DNA from: Pediococcus acidilactici DSM 20284
GTDB taxonomy: Bacteria > Bacillota > Bacilli > Lactobacillales > Lactobacillaceae
Direction: 5' to 3'
DNA length: 64,000 bases
Assembly: GCF_000146325.1 (NCBI RefSeq)
Contig: NZ_GL397067.1
Coordinates: forward strand, 788,919-852,918
The position numbers and the translations under genes were made by a program. Positions 45,529 to 55,471 of the stretch are shown here, piece by piece. How positions within the stretch are numbered: position 1 is the stretch's first letter; each line of letters starts with the position of its first letter. The notes under the pieces are model-generated. The model worked only from the letters and a program-made list of their open reading frames with translations, was not told the DNA's origin and ran no database searches.

Positions 45529-47802
45529 TTAGTCCGTAACCCGCTTAATCGGTGCAAAGGCTGCTAATAGACGCTTAATCCCCTGATCTTTAAAGGCGAT
45601 GTCTAATTCCACGTCTTCGCCAGTTTCAGAAACCTTAACCACCGTACCAACACCCCAAGCTTTGTGTTGCACTTTATCACCAGCCGCCCAACTAACTTTT
45701 TCTGCGCCAGTACCTTGGTTAGTAGATACTTTAGCACGTTGAGTACCGTAAACACTAGCAGTTGCCCGGGCGTTTCGTTCCCGATCAAACGGATATTTAT
45801 TTCTACTGCTTGAGCTGAACCCTTGAACTTGTTCGTTTTCGTCTTGTAAATATTCTGCGCTAATTTCCCCAATAAAGCGAGATGCAGGATTATTTTGCGT
45901 CCGCCCGTATAACATTCGGGAATAAGCGTTCGTTAAGTATAACTTCTTTTGTGCACGGGTAATTCCCACGTAAGCCAACCGGCGTTCTTCTTCAAGTTCG
46001 TCAGGATCGGTAGCCGCCCTAGATAATGGGAAGACCCCTTCTTCCATTCCGACTAAGAAGACTACGGGGAATTCAAGCCCCTTCGCCGCGTGCAAGGTCA
46101 TCAGCGTTACTGCCGATGGTTCTTCTTCTACATCGTCTTGGTCAGAAACTAAGGCAAGGTCTGCTAAAAAGTCCACTAAGCGAACGTTATCACCATTTTC
46201 ATCGGCAACTTCGGTTCCTTCCGCGTCGTTTTGTTCGTCAAATTGCTTAGTTACCGTGAGGAATTCGTTGATATTTTCTAACCGAGCTTCCGCTTCCATG
46301 GTTCGGGTTTGTTCCAAGGCTGCCCGGTAGCCGGTTTTATCTAGTAAAGTTTCCGTTAATTCCGTGATGGAAAGAAATTCGGCGGACTTCCGTAAAGCAT
46401 CGATTGTCTTGGCAAAATCTTCAATCGCGTTGCGCGTGCGCCGAGCAATTCCGTTAGCAATTTGCACGTTGCGCGCCGCTTGTAAAAGCGACCAACTATT
46501 TTCGTCCGCAAACGCCTGTAGCTTAGCCATTGAAGTTGCACCAATCCCTCGTTTGGGTTCGTTGATTACCCGTTCAAAACTCATGGAATCCTCTTCGTTA
46601 GCGATTAGCGTGAGATAACTGAGAACGTCCCGAATTTCCTTGCGGTCGTAGAACTTATGTCCCCCCACCATGGTATAAGGAATGTTGGCCTTCACGAAGG
46701 TATCTTCAATCAACCGGGATTGGGCGTTCGTCCGGTATAGGATTGCAAAATCACCGTAATCAAAATTATTTTCTTCAATTTGCTTGCGAATTTGTTGAAC
46801 AATGAAATGGACCTCATCATTGCCGGTTTGCCCCCGGTAGTACGAAATTTTAGCCCCTTCAGCATTATCCGTCCACAATTGCTTAGGCTTGCGTTCCACG
46901 TTGTTAGCAATCACGTCGTTAGCCGCGTTCAAAATGTTTTGGGTAGAACGGTAATTTTGTTCCAACATCACCGTGTGCGCGTCAGGATAATCAGATTCAA
47001 AATTCAAAATATTTTGCATGTCGGCACCCCGCCAACCGTAAATACTTTGGTCAGAATCCCCCACTACGCATAGGTTCCGAAAACCTTTTGCCAACATGGT
47101 AACCAGTTGGTATTGCGCTTGGTTAGTATCCTGGTATTCATCCACGTGAATATAGTGGAATTTGTTTTGGTAAAATTGCAACGTTTCAGGACTTTGTTCA
47201 AACAACCGAATTGTTTGCATGATTAAGTCGTCAAAGTCCAACGCTTGGTTGGCTTTTAACCGTCGTTGATATTCGTCATAAATCTTACCAACCGCCTCAT
47301 CATGCGGGTTACTTGCATTTTCTTGGTAATCCGCCGGAGTCATTAAATCGTTTTTGGCGTTGGAAATCTTTCCCAATACCGACCGAGGATCGTATACTTT
47401 TGGATCGTAATTCAAATCTGCAAGTACGTGTTTGATCAGCGTCCGTTGTTCACTAGGGTCGGCAATTGAAAAAGCCCGGTTGTACCCGATCTGTTCAATG
47501 TCGCGCCGTAAAATTCGTACGCACAACGCATGGAAAGTGGAGACCCAAATTTCAGATGCCACTTCGCCCAATAAATTAGCCACCCGTTCACGCATCTCCC
47601 GAGCCGCCTTATTGGTAAAGGTAATGGCCAAAATGTTCCAAGGATTTACATCCTTTTCTTCAATCAAATAGGCCACCCGGTGCGTTAACACCCGTGTCTT
47701 TCCACTACCAGCACCCGCCATGATCAGCAACGGGCCCTCCGTTGTTTGGACGGCTTGCTGTTGCATATCATTAAGACCTTTTAATAAATCATTTTCAGGC
47801 AA
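45529..47802 (-). CDS. pcrA: ATP-dependent DNA helicase PcrA
   Basis: A superfamily 1 helicase of about 757 residues, 3'-5', used in repair and plasmid replication. Motif I is MAGAGSGKTRVLTHR (near 30), motif II IHVDEYQDTNQAQYQ (near 222), motif III VVGDSDQSIYGWRGAD, motif VI YVGITRAQKKLYLTNA (near 610). The C-terminal Tudor-like RNA polymerase-binding end is KVQHKAWGVGTVVKV. The start must be TTG: the one at 47802 has 10-base spacing from GAGAGG, the one at 47811 almost touches it. The purK-like terminator and an extended -10 box precede it. Confidence 0.94.
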   Translation of the reverse strand: MPENDLLKGLNDMQQQAVQTTEGPLLIMAGAGSGKTRVLTHRVAYLIEEKDVNPWNILAITFTNKAAREMRERVANLLGEVASEIWVSTFHALCVRILRRDIEQIGYNRAFSIADPSEQRTLIKHVLADLNYDPKVYDPRSVLGKISNAKNDLMTPADYQENASNPHDEAVGKIYDEYQRRLKANQALDFDDLIMQTIRLFEQSPETLQFYQNKFHYIHVDEYQDTNQAQYQLVTMLAKGFRNLCVVGDSDQSIYGWRGADMQNILNFESDYPDAHTVMLEQNYRSTQNILNAANDVIANNVERKPKQLWTDNAEGAKISYYRGQTGNDEVHFIVQQIRKQIEENNFDYGDFAILYRTNAQSRLIEDTFVKANIPYTMVGGHKFYDRKEIRDVLSYLTLIANEEDSMSFERVINEPKRGIGATSMAKLQAFADENSWSLLQAARNVQIANGIARRTRNAIEDFAKTIDALRKSAEFLSITELTETLLDKTGYRAALEQTRTMEAEARLENINEFLTVTKQFDEQNDAEGTEVADENGDNVRLVDFLADLALVSDQDDVEEEPSAVTLMTLHAAKGLEFPVVFLVGMEEGVFPLSRAATDPDELEEERRLAYVGITRAQKKLYLTNAYSRMLYGRTQNNPASRFIGEISAEYLQDENEQVQGFSSSSRNKYPFDRERNARATASVYGTQRAKVSTNQGTGAEKVSWAAGDKVQHKAWGVGTVVKVSETGEDVELDIAFKDQGIKRLLAAFAPIKRVTD

Positions 47803-47847
47803 TTCGTTCAATCCTCTCTATTTGTAACTAAAAAACAACCACAGACC

Positions 47848-47855
47848 ATTATAGC
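47848..47855 (-). promoter_or_regulatory. Extended -10 element of pcrA
   Basis: Minus strand TGCTATAAT directly follows the T run of the preceding terminator, about 45 bases before the pcrA start. Confidence 0.5.
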
Positions 47856-47881
47856 AAAAAAGCCGGTTCATTAACCGACTT
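47856..47881 (-). terminator. Terminator of the PurK-like operon
   Basis: AGTCGGTT-AATG-AACCGGCT followed by TTTTTT on the minus strand. Confidence 0.8.
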
Positions 47882-47892
47882 TAAAGCGACTT

Positions 47893-49032
47893 TTACCAAA
47901 CATCTGTATTATCAATTTGCTCTTGAATTTGCTTGACGTTGTCGCCATCCGCCAACACGTAGCCCACGTGATTTTCATCCTTGTGTTCGCTAACCTGCGG
48001 ATAGAAATGGAAGTGCCAATTATCTTTGATTAACCACTGTGTTTTAATTTTTTGCATTTGCGGTTCGGCAACGTTCAACATGATGGTCGGCACTTGAAGC
48101 CGAATATCACTGATCACCATCCCACTGAGGGCCCGCAAGGTTTCTTCGTAAACCGTCGTATTCGAAGCTAAGTTAAAGATATTTTGGGAACGGTGAATTC
48201 CAGGAATCAACCGTTTTAAGTAAATTTCTCCATCTTGGACGTAGAACACAATTGAAAAGACCCCTACGTATTCAATTGAATTGGCGATTTTCGTTGCTTG
48301 TTCCAATAGGTTATTTTGAATCCGCGGATCAATATCTACTGGAACCCGAGTTTCTTTTAAGTGATGGTTTTGATAGATATTCTCCACCATTGGGAACATC
48401 TTTTGCCGGTGATTTTGGCCCTTCACTACGCTTAACGCAACTTCACGACCAGTGTCCGGCCATGATTGTAGTAAATAAGTCCCCCGTTCGAGCAATGGCG
48501 CCGCCTTGGGAACGTCAATTTCACTTTCCAACAGCAAGCTTTGTTCATTTAACGGATCTTTCAAGATTGGTTGTAAAATTCCGGGATACCCAATCTCATT
48601 AACCGAATCGTATAGATCATCCAAATCGACGATGGTAACGTATGGTGCCGTTTTAATTCCGAGTTGTTCCATCGTGGCCTTTTCAATGATTCGATCTTGG
48701 TTGAGCTCAAGCAACTGGGTTCCTTGAGGGATGGAAACAAATTGTTGTAGGTATTTAATGATCTTAATATCGACCATCTCGGATTCATACATCACGATTT
48801 TGCAGCGTTCCGCAAATCGTTGAAGCTTTTCCCCATCGTTTAAGCTTCCCACGAAACTTTTATCCGCATAGTGAACCACTTCATTTTGCTCCGACGTGAC
48901 GTAAACGGAAACTTTAAAGCCCATCGACTTAGCGGTGGTTACCAATTGAACACTGGAACGCCCTTCGCCGATAATCCCTATCATATCGCCTGGATAAATA
49001 ATCTTTTTCGAAGTAATTACCTCATTTTCCAC
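47893..49032 (-). CDS. PurK-like ATP-grasp protein
   Basis: A 379-residue ATP-grasp protein with the layout of N5-carboxyaminoimidazole ribonucleotide synthetase: an N-terminal PreATP-like domain (GDMIGIIGEGRSSVQLVTTAKS near 15), the ATP-binding part (LELNQDRIIEKATMEQLGIKTAPY near 107) and a C-terminal lobe. The usual substrate signature near 'PRPHNSGHWT' is replaced by KRLIPGIHRSQNIFNLA (near 270). So ATP binding is likely but PurK activity is doubtful. No purE or other pur biosynthesis gene is adjacent; xpt, a purine salvage gene, precedes it by 33 bases. Confidence 0.75.
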   Translation of the reverse strand: MENEVITSKKIIYPGDMIGIIGEGRSSVQLVTTAKSMGFKVSVYVTSEQNEVVHYADKSFVGSLNDGEKLQRFAERCKIVMYESEMVDIKIIKYLQQFVSIPQGTQLLELNQDRIIEKATMEQLGIKTAPYVTIVDLDDLYDSVNEIGYPGILQPILKDPLNEQSLLLESEIDVPKAAPLLERGTYLLQSWPDTGREVALSVVKGQNHRQKMFPMVENIYQNHHLKETRVPVDIDPRIQNNLLEQATKIANSIEYVGVFSIVFYVQDGEIYLKRLIPGIHRSQNIFNLASNTTVYEETLRALSGMVISDIRLQVPTIMLNVAEPQMQKIKTQWLIKDNWHFHFYPQVSEHKDENHVGYVLADGDNVKQIQEQIDNTDVW

Positions 49033-49065
49033 TTTTGATCATCCTGCCTGTTCCTCAATCTATAA

Positions 49066-49638
49066 TTACTCAAATTCAACTTGACCATCGTCAGTTAACG
49101 CCTTAATTTTAGCTAAGGACTCTAGTTGCACGTTGCGATCCTTGATGATTTGACTTCCCTTTTGGAAGGTCTTTTCAATCACGATTCCGACGCCCACCAC
49201 GTCGATTTTAGCAGCGTCCGCAATGTCAAATAAACCGGACACGGCTTGTCCATTAGCTAAGAAGTCGTCAATAATTAGTACCCGATCGTTAGAATCAATG
49301 AACCGTTTGGAAATCGAAATTTGATTGCTGGTTTGTTTGGTATATGAATAAACTGACGCCGTATATAAGTCATCTTTCAACGTTAAACTTTTGTGCTTCC
49401 GCGCAAAAATTACCGGAACATCCATTGCCAATCCGGTCATTACTGCGGGAGCAATCCCTGAAGATTCTACAGTTAAGATTTTAGTTACCTTTTGGTCCTT
49501 AAACAACCGCGCGAATTCTTTTCCAATTTCAAACATTAATTGTGGATCAACTTGATGATTTAAGAAGCCATCAACCTTTAAGACATTGTGTGGTAAAACA
49601 ATTCCTTCTGATCTAATCTTGTCTTCAAGTAACTTCAT
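49066..49638 (-). CDS. xpt: Xanthine phosphoribosyltransferase
   Basis: A 190-residue purine salvage enzyme converting xanthine and PRPP to XMP. The N-terminus [20 protein letters not shown], the [17 protein letters not shown] segment (near 56-72), [10 protein letters not shown] (near 79) and the PRPP motif [13 protein letters not shown] (near 122-134) are all typical. Only 21 bases separate it from the glucosaminidase gene, so there is no room for a purine riboswitch in front. It is followed by the PurK-like gene. Confidence 0.95.
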   Translation of the reverse strand: MKLLEDKIRSEGIVLPHNVLKVDGFLNHQVDPQLMFEIGKEFARLFKDQKVTKILTVESSGIAPAVMTGLAMDVPVIFARKHKSLTLKDDLYTASVYSYTKQTSNQISISKRFIDSNDRVLIIDDFLANGQAVSGLFDIADAAKIDVVGVGIVIEKTFQKGSQIIKDRNVQLESLAKIKALTDDGQVEFE

Positions 49639-49659
49639 CCCGTAACTCCCCCTGAATTA

Positions 49660-50301
49660 TTATTTATCATATTGATTTAAATTATATTTTTGAATCAAGT
49701 TAATTAACTTGGCTGGATAATCCGGATCCGTGGCGTATTGAGCGTCGTAAAGCGCTTGGGCAGCTTGCTTATAATCACTTGCCGTAATTACCGCTTGATA
49801 TTGCCGTGGGTTCCAATTGGTCCCGTTCACCAGTAGTAGCGAATGGTCACGCATTGACTCTTGCCACGAAGAATAGACTTTAAAACGGGCCGCCACCGTG
49901 ACCCATTTGCCATTTACAAATTCCTGCGTTTTAAAATAACGACTGTTCTGATCAGAGTCACCTTTAATTCCGTAGTAATTATTAAACTTTTTGGACAGCG
50001 TACTTTGTCCCCAGTCTGATTCTAGAATTGCCTGAGCCATCGTAATGCTCGGCAAAATACCATATTGCCGCTGCATCTGCTGAGCATATGGCGCAATTGT
50101 TTTTATAAACTGTTGGTGACGCTGTGCGGTGGCACTGGTGGTGGTCAAGTTATCCGTAACCTGGGTAGCTTCCGTTCGGAGCTTCATTCCCAGTTCAACT
50201 ACCAAGCATACCACTAAAAGCAGCCCAATAATTGACGAAACTTTTAACTGTCCCTGTTGATAAAAAAAGTTATTCTTTCGCCTACGTTTTTTCTTCGCCA
50301 C
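49660..50301 (-). CDS. Membrane-anchored GH73 glucosaminidase-like hydrolase
   Basis: A 213-residue wall hydrolase. A Lys/Arg-rich cytoplasmic start (MAKKKRRRKNN) precedes one signal-anchor segment (about 20-38). The extracellular glucosaminidase domain follows (about 65-205) with MAQAILESDWGQSTLSKKFNN (catalytic Glu, near 90) and NNYYGIKGD, and AARFKVYSSWQESMRDHSLLL near 135. It should cleave glycan strands of peptidoglycan. It is first in a probable unit with xpt and the PurK-like gene; this grouping looks historical rather than functional. Confidence 0.88.
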   Translation of the reverse strand: MAKKKRRRKNNFFYQQGQLKVSSIIGLLLVVCLVVELGMKLRTEATQVTDNLTTTSATAQRHQQFIKTIAPYAQQMQRQYGILPSITMAQAILESDWGQSTLSKKFNNYYGIKGDSDQNSRYFKTQEFVNGKWVTVAARFKVYSSWQESMRDHSLLLVNGTNWNPRQYQAVITASDYKQAAQALYDAQYATDPDYPAKLINLIQKYNLNQYDK

Positions 50302-50401
50302 TGGTGGTCAAGACCCTCCATTTTAGTGTACATACTTAGTTTAACCGAAGCACCTTAAAAATAATAGTCCGGTTCTCCGAGATTAAACAAAAAATAACTT
50401 T

Positions 50402-51010
50402 TTACTGCTTAAACCGTTGCTGCCCGACTTTAGAATACTTTAATAGCGGTACAGCTAATAACGGAGCAATAATTCCAGCAGCAATGGCTTCGGGAATTCC
50501 GTGTACACCGGCAACCGTTAATAAGTATGGCATTAACTCCTTTAAATTAAGGGCTGCGTAGACTTGTGAGCCGTTATGATAGAAAACGTAAATCAAACTC
50601 AGCACTAATACCGTGTTAACTAATGAGCCAAGCACGGAACTGATTATAAATGTGACCTGTTGAGGCAGTTTGGTTTTAATTAACCAGTTGACTAACCACC
50701 CGGTGATTACCCCAATTAAGATGCGGGGGACGATTGAAATCAACGGATTAACCATTACGACGTTGCCTAGTGCACTAGAAGTGACGGTAATGGCTCGTAA
50801 CCAATCAACTAATCCCCAGATTCCACCAACGATACCTCCATCTACGGGTCCTAAAAGAATTGCCGCTACGATGACCGTGATGTGGATTGTCGTAATTTCT
50901 AGCATCCCCACTGGAATGTAACCGACTAAAGGAACGTAATTTTGAATAATAATGATTGCTGCAAATAAAGCTAAAATACTAATTTTACGTGCATGATTTT
51001 GCTTTTGCAT
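50402..51010 (-). CDS. ECF transporter substrate-binding (S) component
   Basis: A 202-residue membrane protein with six predicted spans, beginning MQKQNHARKISILALFAAIII. The Ala-rich first helix and EITTIHITVIVAAILLGPVDG (near 45-65), GGIWGLVDWLRA, are typical S-component features for docking to EcfT. A vitamin is the likely cargo; similarity of the loop region to PanT-type proteins suggests pantothenate, at low certainty. The ATG at 51010 follows GAGGAG at 7 bases. No leader riboswitch fits, since the -10 box (51044-51049) leaves only about 30 bases of leader. The EcfT partner is at the right edge of this window. Confidence 0.82.
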   Translation of the reverse strand: MQKQNHARKISILALFAAIIIIQNYVPLVGYIPVGMLEITTIHITVIVAAILLGPVDGGIVGGIWGLVDWLRAITVTSSALGNVVMVNPLISIVPRILIGVITGWLVNWLIKTKLPQQVTFIISSVLGSLVNTVLVLSLIYVFYHNGSQVYAALNLKELMPYLLTVAGVHGIPEAIAAGIIAPLLAVPLLKYSKVGQQRFKQ

Positions 51011-51427
51011 AATTAAACTCCTCGTTGGAAAAAGATTGGATATATTATAGCACGAGCTGACGACCAATCCGGGGAAGTTCTTAACGATCAATTAAATTTA
51101 ATAGCGTACTTCCTGTAGAATTTTTGTCCCTCTAATAGCGCAGGTGGTTTCTCGCAACTATTTACCCTTTAATAACTTTCTTCGTGGACGAGGATCGGGT
51201 AAATTAGTTACATCGTCCAGTTAATTACCGTCTACATAAATACATTCCCCATTTTAATTACTAATTTGGCTATTAACTAACTCAAAATTTGGCTTAAGTT
51301 ACAAAACCTGCCCGTCAGTCGCAACCACTTTAAATAACGATTATTTAAATTAAATTTAACGGTACTTTTCCCAAAAGCGCGGTAAAATACGTGTAACATT
51401 GATAAACTACGTTTTTAAGGAGCACTT
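51011..51427. other. Intergenic stretch between the ECF S gene and the helicase
   Basis: Holds an extended -10 box TGCTATAAT for the S component (minus strand, 51044-51052) and a TAAAAT box (51383-51388) before the helicase. No gene, repeat or convincing RNA structure was found in the rest. Confidence 0.5.
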
Positions 51428-54274
51428 ATGAATCTTGAACCTAACTTTAATAATTCAATTTTAGCCGCACTTAGTAATTATCAGCTGCCTGCTGAAAATG
51501 AGTACCTCCCCCAATTAATTACTAACCAAACTGCCGTCAACCTTAAGCTCCATTTAGAACAAGAGTTGCAAAATTGTACGGGGTTTACCTTAGCCGTTGC
51601 TTTCATTACAAACGGTGTCCTCACCGATTTAAAGGTCCAGTTTGCTGATTTAGCTATTCAAAATATTTCTGGTCGCATTTTAACTTCAACCTATTTATAT
51701 TTTAACCATCCCCATGTGTTCGAGGAACTTTTGAAGATTCCTAATGTGGAAGTTCGCATTATTGATCAACAACAAAATTTTCACGCCAAAGCCTACCTTT
51801 TTGACAAACCGGAGGGCTACCAAACCTTTATCCTCGGGAGCGCTAATCTAACTGAAGCAGCGTTAATACAAAATTACGAGTGGAACATTAAACTAACTGC
51901 GTATCGACACGGACAACTAGCTCGCACAATTAATCACGAAGTAGACCAGCTTTGGCAAAATGCGCGTCCGCTTGATGAAATTTGGCTTAGCCAATATCGC
52001 AAAGCTTATCAGCAAGCCATCCCTCGGTTAACATCGACACCGTCATCGTCACCAACTACTTCGATTACCCCTAACGCCATGCAAAAGGATGCCCTCGCCT
52101 CACTAACCGAATTACGGCAATCCGGCGCCAAGCGTGGCCTTATCGTTTCCGCTACCGGAACTGGTAAAACTTACTTAGGCGCTTTTGACGTACGGAATTT
52201 TAATCCTCGTAAATTCTTGTTCGTCGTTCACCGCGAACAGATTTTACGCAAGGCATTACGTAGTTTTCGAAAAGTACTTGGCGGTCCGGCAAGTGATTAT
52301 GGAATTCTTTCCGGAAATCAGCACGATACCAACTGTAAATATCTTTTTGCTACCATTCAAACCTTGTCACGCGAATCAATTTTACAATCCTTGCCCGCAG
52401 ATATGTTTGACTACGTTTTGATCGACGAAGCACATAAAGCTGGCGCGCCCACCTACCAACAGGTGATCGACCATTTCCAGCCCGAGTTTCTTTTAGGGAT
52501 GACCGCCACTCCGGAACGAACGGACGATTTTAACATTTACGAGCTTTTTGATTACCACATTGCCTATGAAATTCGCTTGCAAGCTGCCATTGAATCCGAT
52601 ATGCTCAGCCAATTTCATTACGTAGGAATTACCGATTACGAATACCAGGGTCAGTTAATTGACGAAAAAACTCCGTTACGCCATTTACTCGCTCAAGAAC
52701 GAATGGACTACGTGGCTGAACAAATTGATTACTATGGTCACGATGGAGAAAGAGTCTATGGCTTAATTTTTTGTAGTCGTCAGGCTGAAGCCGTGGAGGT
52801 CGCTCAAATCATGACGGCAAAGGGGCATCCCACCCGCGCTTTGACCGGAAACACCTCGGTAAGCGAGCGTGAAAAAATCATTCGGCGATTTGAAAAGGGT
52901 GAATTAGAATATTTAGTTACCGTCGACATTTTTAATGAAGGGGTCGACATTCCGAAGGTTAACCAAGTGATTATGCTACGCAATACCGAATCCAGCATCA
53001 TCTTCATTCAACAACTCGGGCGTGGCTTAAGAAAAGCTCCGGAAAAATCTTTCGTAACGATTATTGACTTTATTGGTAATTACAAAAACAACTACTTAAT
53101 TCCAATTGCGTTGACTGGTGACCAATCCCTGAATAAAAATCGGCTTCGGCAGCAAATTGCCACCAATCAAACCATCGGGTTGTCTTCCATTAACTTTAGT
53201 CGAATTGCTAAGGAACGGATCTATCAGTCGATCAACCATAGTAATCTCACCCTGTTGGCAACCTTACGTGAGGCCTATCAAGCATTGAAAAATAAATTGG
53301 GCCGCGTGCCCCGATTAGCCGATTTTCAAAAATTCGGCTCGGTAGATGGTCAAGTTTTAGTCGATAAGTACGAAAACTATCAGCAGTTTTTGATTAAAAT
53401 GCATGACGAACAGCCACTTACTAAGTCAGCAGACGCCTTTTTACGCCTAATTTCGCGGGAATTTTTAAACGGCATGCGCATTCATGAACTAGTTTTACTA
53501 CAACAGTTGTTTAAGCAGCCCCGGTACGCTAAGCAAGCGTTGGTCAGCCGACTTCACGAACTGGGAACTTATACTGATCCAGCAACTTTGCAGTCGGTAA
53601 ACAACCATCTCGATTTAAGTTATTTTCAGCCTCGTGATCAAGTTAAATACGGGAAAATAGCTTGGGTTACTCTGCAAGATGGTTACTATCAGCTTAACGA
53701 TGAGCTCTGGACACAATATCAGCAAAATCCGTACTTTAAAAACTTGGTTGACGATGTCTTACAAGTTGGCATGTGGAATAGTAAACGATACGACCAACAA
53801 ACGAAGTTCACCCGCAACCAACGTTACACCCGCCGACACGTCAACCGCTTATTGGGCTGGCCTAAAGACCAATCTTCCGCGATTTACGGCTACAAAGCTA
53901 ATCAAGGAAGTTGTCCGCTTTTTGTCATTTACCAAAAGCGTCCCCAGTCTCCGGTTGCTGCTCGCCACCAAAACGTTTTCTACGATACCCAGACGTTAAG
54001 CTGGTTCACCAAAACGCCTCGTAAGTTAGATTCTAAAGAAGTGGTCCACCTTCTTAAGGGAAATCGGCAACAAACCATTGCTTTTCCCCTCTTTGTAAAG
54101 AAAAGTGAGGACGAAGGTGCGGATTTCTACTATCTCGGCCTAGTAGATTTTGATTTTCAGTCTTTAGAACAACAGACCCGGATAATCAATGGACACGAAA
54201 AGCCAATTGTTAAAGCTAACTTACAATTGCGGACGCCGGTAGACTATCAACTGTATCTAAACCTCATTAATTAA
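51428..54274 (+). CDS. PLD-domain / DEAD-type helicase / DUF3427 fusion protein
   Basis: A 948-residue multidomain protein. The N-terminal phospholipase D-like nuclease domain (about 20-185) has one HKD motif: NFHAKAYLFDKP with GSANLTEAA (near 117-143). A superfamily 2 helicase core (about 205-560) follows with SATGTGKTYLGAFDV (Walker A), VLIDEAHKAGAPTY (DEAH), LGMTATPERTD, VTVDIFNEGVDIPKV and QQLGRGLRKAPEKS. The DUF3427 C-terminal region (about 600-948) follows. The plan resembles restriction-type and antiviral nuclease-helicases, but no methylase or partner is next to it and stand-alone versions are widespread in Firmicutes. AAGGAG lies before the ATG. Confidence 0.85.
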   Translation: MNLEPNFNNSILAALSNYQLPAENEYLPQLITNQTAVNLKLHLEQELQNCTGFTLAVAFITNGVLTDLKVQFADLAIQNISGRILTSTYLYFNHPHVFEELLKIPNVEVRIIDQQQNFHAKAYLFDKPEGYQTFILGSANLTEAALIQNYEWNIKLTAYRHGQLARTINHEVDQLWQNARPLDEIWLSQYRKAYQQAIPRLTSTPSSSPTTSITPNAMQKDALASLTELRQSGAKRGLIVSATGTGKTYLGAFDVRNFNPRKFLFVVHREQILRKALRSFRKVLGGPASDYGILSGNQHDTNCKYLFATIQTLSRESILQSLPADMFDYVLIDEAHKAGAPTYQQVIDHFQPEFLLGMTATPERTDDFNIYELFDYHIAYEIRLQAAIESDMLSQFHYVGITDYEYQGQLIDEKTPLRHLLAQERMDYVAEQIDYYGHDGERVYGLIFCSRQAEAVEVAQIMTAKGHPTRALTGNTSVSEREKIIRRFEKGELEYLVTVDIFNEGVDIPKVNQVIMLRNTESSIIFIQQLGRGLRKAPEKSFVTIIDFIGNYKNNYLIPIALTGDQSLNKNRLRQQIATNQTIGLSSINFSRIAKERIYQSINHSNLTLLATLREAYQALKNKLGRVPRLADFQKFGSVDGQVLVDKYENYQQFLIKMHDEQPLTKSADAFLRLISREFLNGMRIHELVLLQQLFKQPRYAKQALVSRLHELGTYTDPATLQSVNNHLDLSYFQPRDQVKYGKIAWVTLQDGYYQLNDELWTQYQQNPYFKNLVDDVLQVGMWNSKRYDQQTKFTRNQRYTRRHVNRLLGWPKDQSSAIYGYKANQGSCPLFVIYQKRPQSPVAARHQNVFYDTQTLSWFTKTPRKLDSKEVVHLLKGNRQQTIAFPLFVKKSEDEGADFYYLGLVDFDFQSLEQQTRIINGHEKPIVKANLQLRTPVDYQLYLNLIN

Positions 54275-54320
54275 GGTACACTATAAACTGTAAACAATTA
54301 TTCAGTTTGGAGGAGTAATT

Positions 54321-55439
54321 TTGCAGAATTTAAAACAAACTTTCGGCTGGTTAGCTAGTATTGGAATGGGAGCCTTATTACTAACCGCCTGCGGAAATTC
54401 TAATTCTTCATCATCGTCCGTGCACCAAAATACCGCAACGGACCTCACTAAATCGAGTCAAGCACGCTCAACCACCCACAAAGCAACCCCAAGCGCGCTG
54501 TGGGATCCACGGAAAGCTGAACAACTTAGCAGCTTTATGGAATCCTTCGGTCAAACGATGGATCAAAGTTATACTGCTTGTACTCCCGGGCATAACACCA
54601 CTTACGCCGGATTGCATTACCCTGACGATCTCAAACAGCGACGCACTGCTTTTGACGATCAAAAGCTTTCTGCCGGATGGGCACCCACTGGGAAGGGACA
54701 TTATCGCGTTAATGTCGTAGCAGTATATGAAGATCCCGGACAAGGTACCTTAGGCGGTCACGTTTACCTGTTTGCCATTAAAGATGGCAAACCCGTCGTG
54801 TACCACACTTCCCAAAATCAAGGAATGCCAGACAACCTTACCCACTTCACCACTACTGAGAATCAGACGCTTAGGCAAGGATTCGCTAAGATTGTTGCGG
54901 GCCAGCAAGTAGCGTTGCCAAATAAGTCCTCATCTTCTAAAAAAGCGGTAGCTCCTACGCACCATTACGTTAAGTTTGTTTTTCCACAATGGATGCAGGG
55001 AACTTGGTATTCTGCTGATGACGATGGCAAAATCGAAAAATTAGTCGTTACTGGTAACCTCCTTAATACGGACGGCGTGAAAACCCCGACCTACGACGGA
55101 GCTTCCCGTACCGCAGCCGACATGAAAGTATTGAATGGCGACGGAAAACCCGATCCTGCTAAAACCGATTGGGGTGCTGGAGGGTTAAACATCCCTTCTG
55201 AAAGTTTATTTGACGACCCTAGCAAAGTTTCGCAAGTAGTCAACGTCCGCGGCTGGTATCAAGGTGCTGGAGACGGCACGTACTTTTATACTAGTACCGA
55301 AAAAGATGGCGGACAGCCGTTCACCGTCCTTACTCAAGCTGGCGGGGCCGGCATGTGGCTGACTGCGCACTATTACCGTAGCGTGGACCTCGCTAAACAA
55401 CACCAAGACGAGCATTACTCAACTGATCGCGATAATTAA
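54321..55439 (+). CDS. DUF4767-containing lipoprotein
   Basis: A 372-residue surface lipoprotein starting at TTG, with GGAGGAG 5 bases ahead. The signal peptide ends in lipobox LLTACGN (Cys24), followed by a Ser/Thr-rich tether. The DUF4767 domain (about 60-195) is marked by ALWDPRKAEQLSSFMESFGQTMDQSY and YEDPGQGTLGGHVYLFAIKDG. A second domain (about 220-365) begins PQWMQGTWYSADDDGKIEKL, similar to a stand-alone repeat in LAB lipoproteins. Function unknown. It is 46 bases after the helicase gene but is unlikely to share its role. Confidence 0.82.
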   Translation: MQNLKQTFGWLASIGMGALLLTACGNSNSSSSSVHQNTATDLTKSSQARSTTHKATPSALWDPRKAEQLSSFMESFGQTMDQSYTACTPGHNTTYAGLHYPDDLKQRRTAFDDQKLSAGWAPTGKGHYRVNVVAVYEDPGQGTLGGHVYLFAIKDGKPVVYHTSQNQGMPDNLTHFTTTENQTLRQGFAKIVAGQQVALPNKSSSSKKAVAPTHHYVKFVFPQWMQGTWYSADDDGKIEKLVVTGNLLNTDGVKTPTYDGASRTAADMKVLNGDGKPDPAKTDWGAGGLNIPSESLFDDPSKVSQVVNVRGWYQGAGDGTYFYTSTEKDGGQPFTVLTQAGGAGMWLTAHYYRSVDLAKQHQDEHYSTDRDN

Positions 55440-55471
55440 GCCCCTACGCCTTCCTAACAAAAATAGACTAA

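Noticed and set aside
49639-49659. Possible purine riboswitch before xpt
   Set aside because: Only 21 bases separate xpt from the upstream gene; no room for an aptamer.
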